NCBI GenBank assembly: GCA_035384965.1
Contig: DAOOJE010000004.1
Location: 1 to 64,000, forward strand
Reading direction: 5' to 3'
Length of the DNA stretch: 64,000 nt
Source: JAAYVZ01 sp035384965
Lineage (GTDB): Bacteria; Acidobacteriota; Thermoanaerobaculia; Thermoanaerobaculales; Thermoanaerobaculaceae
Of the stretch, positions 59,026 to 64,000 are shown one piece after another (position 1 is the first letter of the stretch; every line of letters starts with the position of its first letter). A program made the position numbers and the translations under genes. The notes under the pieces are model-generated. The model ran no database searches. It saw nothing but the letters and a program-made list of their open reading frames with translations, and was not told the DNA's origin.

Positions 59026-60165
59026 TCAGTACCCCTTCAGCATCTCCCCGACCACGACGTTGCGCAGGATTTCCGAGGTGCCGCCCCCGATCTCGATGAG
59101 CTTGGCGTCGCGCATGAGCCGCTCGACCGGGAACTCCCGGATGTAGCCGTACCCGCCGAGCACCTGGATGGCCGCCAACCCGGCCCGCGTCGCCACCTCG
59201 GAGGCAAACGTCTTGGCGGCGGCCGACAGCTTGCGGGCCCGCACGCCTGCGTCGACAGCCTGTGCTGCCTCGTACACCAGCCCTTCGGCGGCTCGCCACT
59301 CGATGAACATGTCGGCAATCTTGTGCGAGACGGCCTGGAACTCGATGATCGGCCGATCGAACTGCCGTCGCTCCCGGGCGTAGCGGAAAGCGTGATCCAG
59401 GCAGGCACGGGCTATGCCGAGCGAGATTGCCGCCAGGCCCACCCGCTCGATGTCCAGGTTTTTCATCATCGGCCGGATCGCTTCAGCTTCCACCCCCACC
59501 AGGTTCTCCGCCGGCACGAAGCAGTCTTCGAACACCAGCTCTCCCGTCGGCGAGGAGCGCATCCCCATCTTGCGCAACGTGCGGCCGCGCACGAACCCGG
59601 AGAAGCCCTTCTCGACGATGAACATGCTGAGCCTGCGGTGGGACTCGGAGGTGCGCGCGTAGGCCAGGAACACGTCCCCGATCGGGCCGTTGGTGATGAA
59701 CATCTTGGAGCCATTGAGCTTCCAGCCGCCGTGCTGGCGCACCGCTCGGGTCGCCATGCCGGCAGCATCCGAGCCGACGCCGGGCTCGGTCATGGCGAGC
59801 CCCCCGACCCACTCGCCGCGAATGCACGGCGGGAGGTAGCGCGCCTTTTGCGCCTGCCCCCCGTTGTGGGCGACGTTGTGCACGAACAGCAACGTGTGGG
59901 CAAGGTACGACAGCGCTGAACCGGGGTCGACGCAGGCGAGTTCCTCGATGACGGCCGAGGCAGCCACGGCGCCGAGCCCGGCCCCCCCGTACTCCTCGGG
60001 GGCCGTGATGCCCAGCAGGCCGAGCTCCCCGAGCTTCTCGAAAAGGCCGGGCGCCGGCCGCTCGTGCTCGTCCAGCTCGTCGACGATCGGACCGAGCTCG
60101 CGGGCTGCGACGTCGGCCACCATTTCCGTGATCTCGCGGTATTCGTCCTTGGGGTTCGGCAGCAT
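59026..60165 (-). CDS. acyl-CoA dehydrogenase, isovaleryl-CoA dehydrogenase-like
   Basis: A 379-residue flavoprotein oxidising acyl-CoA to enoyl-CoA. N-terminal helices are followed by the FAD-binding GLAMTEPGVGSDAAGM and WKLNGSKMFITNGP. The C-terminal helical bundle holds RRQFDRPIIEFQAVSHKIADM and QVLGGYGYIREFPVERLMRDAKL, ending GGGTSEILRNVVVGEML. The nearby biotin carboxylase and hydratase genes suggest branched-chain (isovaleryl) rather than straight-chain specificity; this is inferred. ATG 60165 is used. Confidence 0.9.
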   Translation of the reverse strand: MLPNPKDEYREITEMVADVAARELGPIVDELDEHERPAPGLFEKLGELGLLGITAPEEYGGAGLGAVAASAVIEELACVDPGSALSYLAHTLLFVHNVAHNGGQAQKARYLPPCIRGEWVGGLAMTEPGVGSDAAGMATRAVRQHGGWKLNGSKMFITNGPIGDVFLAYARTSESHRRLSMFIVEKGFSGFVRGRTLRKMGMRSSPTGELVFEDCFVPAENLVGVEAEAIRPMMKNLDIERVGLAAISLGIARACLDHAFRYARERRQFDRPIIEFQAVSHKIADMFIEWRAAEGLVYEAAQAVDAGVRARKLSAAAKTFASEVATRAGLAAIQVLGGYGYIREFPVERLMRDAKLIEIGGGTSEILRNVVVGEMLKGY

Positions 60166-60276
60166 GACGACCCTCCGCGCAGCGCCGCCCGCCGCGCACC
60201 TTGCCCAACCCGGCCAGGCCCCGGCTTGTTCCGCGCCGGCTGCGCCTGCGGCCTCCGGGCACACCCGGTGGGTAGA

Positions 60277-61092
60277 ATGGCGCCCATGGCACGCTCGCCC
60301 CTCCGGCGGACCGCGATCCTTGCCTTGGGGGTGACCGCCTACCTCACCTCGCAGCTCGTGCTCGCGTACACCTTCGGCTTCGTGGGCGGGCTCGCCACGC
60401 CGACCGCGCTCGACGGCGCAGCCCGCGCGGCGGTGCCGACCTCGGTGGCGGTCGACCTGGGGCTGCTGGCCGTCTTCGCGCTCCAGCACAGCCTCATGGC
60501 CCGCCGCCGGTGCAAGTTGTGGGTCGAGAGGCTCGGGCCCGGCGTCGAGCGCCCGATTTACGTGCTGGCCTCGAGCCTCGCCCTGGGGCTGTCATACGCC
60601 TTCTGGCACCCGGTTCCCGTCGCGCTGTGGGACCTCGAGGGCAGCCTCGCCGGCGCCGTACTGGCGGCGCTCAGCCTCACCGGGTGGGGGGCGGTGCTGA
60701 CGGCCAGCCTGCTCATCGGCCACTTCCACCTGTTCGGACTCAGCCAGAGCTGGGCCGCCTTTCGCGGGCGGCCTTCCCCACCCCAGCCGCTGCGCGCCCG
60801 GTCGCTGTACCGGCACGTGCGGCACCCGATGTACCTCGGGACGCTGGTGGCTTTCTGGAGTGCGCCGATACTGACCTGGGGCCGGGTCCTGTTCGCCTCG
60901 GCCATGACCGCCTACGTGCTCATCGCGGTGCGCTTCGAGGAACGCGACTTGCTTCTCGAGCACGGGGAGGCGTACGAGGAGTACTGCCGGCGCGTGCCGA
61001 GGTTCGTGCCGTCGCTGCTGCCCGCCCGCCTCGACGACATCTCGTGGAACCCCGGCGCCTCCTCGCCCCTGCCGGCGCCCGAGCAGGAGTAG
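60277..61092 (+). CDS. MddA-like membrane methyltransferase (NnrU/isoprenylcysteine-methyltransferase superfamily)
   Basis: A 271-residue protein with about six membrane helices. Motifs are LLAVFALQHSLMARRRCKLWVERLGP and VERPIYVLASSLALGL. The cytosolic SAM-binding part contains LYRHVRHPMYLGTLVAFW and RFEERDLLLEHGEAYEEYCRRVPRFVP. This is the pattern of methanethiol S-methyltransferase MddA, which makes dimethyl sulfide, and of NnrU relatives. ATG 60277 has GGTGGG upstream; ATG 60286 is possible. It is convergent with and directly abuts the carboxylase gene, and is oriented against its neighbours. Confidence 0.75.
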   Translation: MAPMARSPLRRTAILALGVTAYLTSQLVLAYTFGFVGGLATPTALDGAARAAVPTSVAVDLGLLAVFALQHSLMARRRCKLWVERLGPGVERPIYVLASSLALGLSYAFWHPVPVALWDLEGSLAGAVLAALSLTGWGAVLTASLLIGHFHLFGLSQSWAAFRGRPSPPQPLRARSLYRHVRHPMYLGTLVAFWSAPILTWGRVLFASAMTAYVLIAVRFEERDLLLEHGEAYEEYCRRVPRFVPSLLPARLDDISWNPGASSPLPAPEQE

Positions 61093-63099
61093 TCAGCCCA
61101 TCACCGCGAGCAGGTCGGGGCCGGTCAGGACCTGGCCCGGCACCACGCACACTTCCATGATCACACCGGCGGCGGGGGCCCGCACCTCGAGCTGCATCTT
61201 CATCGACTCGACAACCATCAACAGCTCCCCGGCCGCCACGGCCTGACCGGGCGTAACGAGGACCTCGACGACCTTCCCGGCCATCGGCGCACGCAGCGCG
61301 CCGGGGCGCGGCTTGCCTCCGGTGGCGACCGCTGCCCGGGGGTCGGTGATCACCCACGTCTCGCCCCAGGCCGAAACGGCCAACTCCACAGGGGAGAGGC
61401 GGGTGGCGACCACGGTTGCGACGGGGGATTGCCCGCGGCCGGTGCCGGCCACGAGCCGGCGCAGCGCCGGAGAGCAGGCCGGGCACGGCGGGCGCTCCCC
61501 GCCGAGCGTGGCGGCCAGCGCCTCGCCGCGCACCGTGAGCACGCCGTCGCCGGCTCCGGCCTCGACCTCGAGGCGCAGCGGCCGGCCGGCCGGGAACGAC
61601 GGAAAAACCTGCGGCTGCGCGCCGAAACGGGCGACGTGCGGCCCGCTCCACTCCGGTGGGGCTCCGGCCAGCTCGCGCGCCACCTCGCGGGCGAACCCGG
61701 GCGAAGTCACGAGCGCGTCGAGAGCGGGCGGAACGCGAGGCGCGCACAGCTCTTCCATGTGCTCGCCGATCCACGCCGTCGAGATCCGCCCGGCCCGGAC
61801 GTCGGGGTGCAGCGCAATCGCATGGAGAAACGGCACATTGGTGCCACAGCCGTGGATGACCAGCTCTTCGAGCGCGCCCACCATCCGATCGAGCGCCGAG
61901 GAGCGGTCGGGGCCCCAGACGATCACCTTGGCGAGCAGCGAGTCGAAAGCCGTGGTGACGCGGGTGCCTTCCTCCACCCCCGAGTCCACCCGCACACCCT
62001 CACCGGCCGGCTCGCGGTAGCGGCGGATCGTGCCGGGCGAGGGCAGAAACCCGGCGCGCGGGTCCTCCGCCAGCACCCGAGCCTCGAACGCCTGGCCTCG
62101 TGGCTCCGGCAGGTGGAAGCGGTCGGGGGCGGGGAACGCCAGCGGCCACTCGCCTTCGGCCAGCGCGAGCTGGGCGTCCACGAGGTCGATCCCGTACACC
62201 AGCTCGGTGACCGGATGCTCGACCTGCAGCCGAGTGTTCATCTCCAGAAAGTAAAAACGACCCTCGGCATCGAGCAGAAACTCGACCGTCCCGGCGCCGC
62301 GGTAGGCCGCTGCCTGTGCCAGCGCCAGCGCCGCTCTCCCCATCGCCTCGCGCCGCGCCGGTGTCACGACCGAGGAGGGCGCCTCCTCGAACAGCTTCTG
62401 GTGGCGCCGCTGCAGGGAGCACTCGCGCTCGCCCCAGAACACCCCTCCGCCGCGCCCGTCGCCGAACACCTGGATCTCGACGTGGCGAGGTGCCGGCAGG
62501 TACCTCTCGACGAACACGGTGCCGTCGGCAAAGGCGGCACGCGCCTCCTCGCCGGCGCGGGCCACGGCCGCCGGCAGCTCCGCAGCGTCGGTGGCGACGC
62601 GCATCCCCTTGCCGCCCCCGCCGCCCGAGGCCTTGACGAGGTACGGCGGCTCGATGCCGCGCTCCGCCAGCGCCGCGGGCCACGCTTCCGGGGGCAGCGC
62701 CGCGAGCTGGGTCGAGAGCAGGGCGGGCAGCGTCGGCACGCCCAGCTCGCCGGCCAGACGGCGGGCCCCTTCCTTGCCGCCCAGGACCCGCATGCTCTCC
62801 GCGGTCGGCCCCACGAAGCCGATACCCGCCGCCTCGACGGCGCCGGCGAACGTCGCGTTTTCGGACAGGTAGCCGTAGCCGGGGTGGAGCAGGTCGGCGC
62901 CCCAGGCGCGCGCCGCGGCCAGGATCGTGCCCGCGTCCAGAAACGACTCGACTTCGAGGACTTCGTCGGCCTCGCGGCGGACCGGCGCCCCGGCGTCCGC
63001 CGCGGTGGAAATCACCGCCACCCGATAGCCGCGACCGCGGGCGGCGCGCACGATGCGGCGGGCGATCTCGCCGCGGTTGGCAATGACCAGGCGTCTCAC
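61093..63099 (-). CDS. biotin-dependent acyl-CoA carboxylase alpha subunit (methylcrotonyl-CoA carboxylase-like)
   Basis: A 668-residue protein combining biotin carboxylase and biotin carrier. It starts RRLVIANRGEIARRIVRAARG. The ATP-grasp segment has KASGGGGGKGMRVA and the carboxylase signature FLEMNTRLQVEHPVTELV. After a linker domain, the C-terminal biotinyl domain has VVESMKMQ with the acceptor Lys at about 634. Length with a fused carrier fits MccA/PccA-type subunits; the neighbouring isovaleryl-CoA dehydrogenase-like gene and hydratase favour methylcrotonyl-CoA. Start GTG 63099 follows a CAGGGGCGG stretch. The matching beta subunit is not in the window and may lie beyond 64000. Confidence 0.9.
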   Translation of the reverse strand: MRRLVIANRGEIARRIVRAARGRGYRVAVISTAADAGAPVRREADEVLEVESFLDAGTILAAARAWGADLLHPGYGYLSENATFAGAVEAAGIGFVGPTAESMRVLGGKEGARRLAGELGVPTLPALLSTQLAALPPEAWPAALAERGIEPPYLVKASGGGGGKGMRVATDAAELPAAVARAGEEARAAFADGTVFVERYLPAPRHVEIQVFGDGRGGGVFWGERECSLQRRHQKLFEEAPSSVVTPARREAMGRAALALAQAAAYRGAGTVEFLLDAEGRFYFLEMNTRLQVEHPVTELVYGIDLVDAQLALAEGEWPLAFPAPDRFHLPEPRGQAFEARVLAEDPRAGFLPSPGTIRRYREPAGEGVRVDSGVEEGTRVTTAFDSLLAKVIVWGPDRSSALDRMVGALEELVIHGCGTNVPFLHAIALHPDVRAGRISTAWIGEHMEELCAPRVPPALDALVTSPGFAREVARELAGAPPEWSGPHVARFGAQPQVFPSFPAGRPLRLEVEAGAGDGVLTVRGEALAATLGGERPPCPACSPALRRLVAGTGRGQSPVATVVATRLSPVELAVSAWGETWVITDPRAAVATGGKPRPGALRAPMAGKVVEVLVTPGQAVAAGELLMVVESMKMQLEVRAPAAGVIMEVCVVPGQVLTGPDLLAVMG

Positions 63100-63226
63100 G
63101 TTTCCGCCCCTGCCTCCCGGTCGAGCGTCGAGAGTCGAGCGCGCGGCCGCACCCCCCCACACGGCGAGGCTACCCCCCGCCCCTGGCGTTCGGGCGCTCG
63201 CGGATGTGGCCAGGCCGGGCGAGGCA

Positions 63227-64000
63227 TCAGGCGGGCTCCGCCGGAGGGACCCAGGGGGCGGGTCGCTTGTCGAGGAAGGCGGCGAGGCCAGCCTGGCCCT
63301 CGTCGGAGACGCGAGCGAGGGCGATCTCGCGCACGGTACGCTCCTCCACCTCGGGGGAGGGCAGAGGCGACAGCGACAGCAGCAGCGCCTTGGTGCGGCG
63401 TGCCGCTTCGGGACCGGCCTGCAGCAGCTCGCCGATCACTTCGCCCACAGCCCGGTCGAACGTTTCGGCCGGCACCACCCGCTGCACGAGCCCCACCGCC
63501 ATCGCCTCTCGGGCGGTCAGCCGCCGGCCGGTGAACGCCAGCGCTGCGGTGTGCCCCACCCCGAGCTTGCGCACCAGATACGGTCCGATGACGGCCGGGA
63601 GCAGGCCGAGCCGCACCTCGGGGAGCGCCAGCACCGCCCGCTGTGCCGCCACGACGATGTCGCAGCACGCCACCAGCCCGAGCCCACCCCCCATTGCCGC
63701 GCCGTGGACCGCTCCGAGCAGCGGCACGGGGAGGCTGGCCAGGCGCCGGAACACCGTCGCCAGGGCACGGGCGTTCCCCAGGTTGGCCTCGGGTCCTTCC
63801 TCGGCCTGGACCCGCATGTACGCAAGGTCGGCCCCGGCGCACAGCGCGTCCCCCTCGCCTTCCAGCACCGCGACCCGCAGTTCGCCGGAGGGCAGGGCGT
63901 GCAGCGTGGCCAGCGCCCTCTCGAGCTCTTCCACCATCTCGCCGTTGAGCGCGTTGCGGGCCCTGGCGCGGGCCAGCACCAGGCACCACACGCCGTGGCG
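63227..64000 (-). CDS. enoyl-CoA hydratase/isomerase, 5' end outside the window
   Basis: The 257 visible residues are the body of a crotonase-fold enzyme. They include ARNALNGEMVEELERAL, the oxyanion loop CAGADLAYMR, GAVHGAAMGGGLGLVACCDI and LPEVRLGLLPAVIGPYL. The fold's Glu/Asp positions near GLLPA fit a hydratase, and the first strands of the family lie beyond 64000. In context it may be methylglutaconyl-CoA hydratase of leucine breakdown. It is separated from the carboxylase by 127 bases on the same strand. Confidence 0.88.
   Translation of the reverse strand, partial: RHGVWCLVLARARARNALNGEMVEELERALATLHALPSGELRVAVLEGEGDALCAGADLAYMRVQAEEGPEANLGNARALATVFRRLASLPVPLLGAVHGAAMGGGLGLVACCDIVVAAQRAVLALPEVRLGLLPAVIGPYLVRKLGVGHTAALAFTGRRLTAREAMAVGLVQRVVPAETFDRAVGEVIGELLQAGPEAARRTKALLLSLSPLPSPEVEERTVREIALARVSDEGQAGLAAFLDKRPAPWVPPAEPA

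Overview
The window is very GC-rich, gene-dense bacterial DNA. GTG starts and ATGA/GTGA stop-start overlaps are frequent, and I see no rRNA, tRNA, IS element or CRISPR array. An Oar-like TonB-dependent receptor with an N-terminal carboxypeptidase-regulatory domain, many predicted lipoproteins, a BamA-like barrel protein and a caa3-type oxidase indicate an aerobic diderm. The overall style fits Acidobacteriota (Thermoanaerobaculia- or Holophagae-like); that placement is inferred, since no marker gene here proves it.

Layout. 1-14.5 kb: a partial NCS2-type permease; a minus-strand run encoding a TPR lipoprotein, a secreted CsgG/LpoB-like protein, a peptidase-propeller-barrel fusion and a methyltransferase; dprA, topA and trmFO in an order also known from Bacillus; then a glycosyltransferase coupled to a polytopic membrane protein. 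14.5-27.8 kb and 32.6-36.5 kb: a carbohydrate-utilisation locus with a LacI-family repressor, TonB-dependent receptor, PF10091/GH144-type glucanase, ABC sugar-importer binding protein and two permeases (no ATPase), a large six-hairpin glycosidase, an esterase, a GH1 beta-glucosidase and a GH94 phosphorylase. Three AAACGTTT-centred operators link the two halves. The GH94 protein resembles the phosphorylase domain of cyclic beta-1,2-glucan synthases more than cellobiose phosphorylase, and the PF10091 protein is of the beta-1,2-glucanase type. I therefore propose a beta-1,2-glucan (sophoro-oligosaccharide) capture and phosphorolysis system.

Interleaved and downstream: a 12-fold NHL-repeat protein and a metzincin protease that share a tandem C-terminal module I do not recognise (28.3-32.5 and 42.3-45.3 kb); ogt, an alcohol dehydrogenase, and a phospholipid set (plsC, cdsA-like, CDP-alcohol phosphatidyltransferase); PPK2; and two ABC export systems. 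One of these has a 5'-truncated ATPase; the other sits under a YtrA-type GntR regulator with a visible inverted-repeat operator.

50.7-58.9 kb: an RlmN-family radical SAM enzyme, then ctaB, a DUF3179 protein, oxidase subunits IV, III, I and II (II carries a fused cytochrome c domain) and a SCO copper chaperone. 59-64 kb: an isovaleryl-type acyl-CoA dehydrogenase, an MddA-like membrane methyltransferase, a biotin-dependent carboxylase alpha subunit and a partial enoyl-CoA hydratase. The first, third and fourth of these suggest leucine/isovalerate catabolism.
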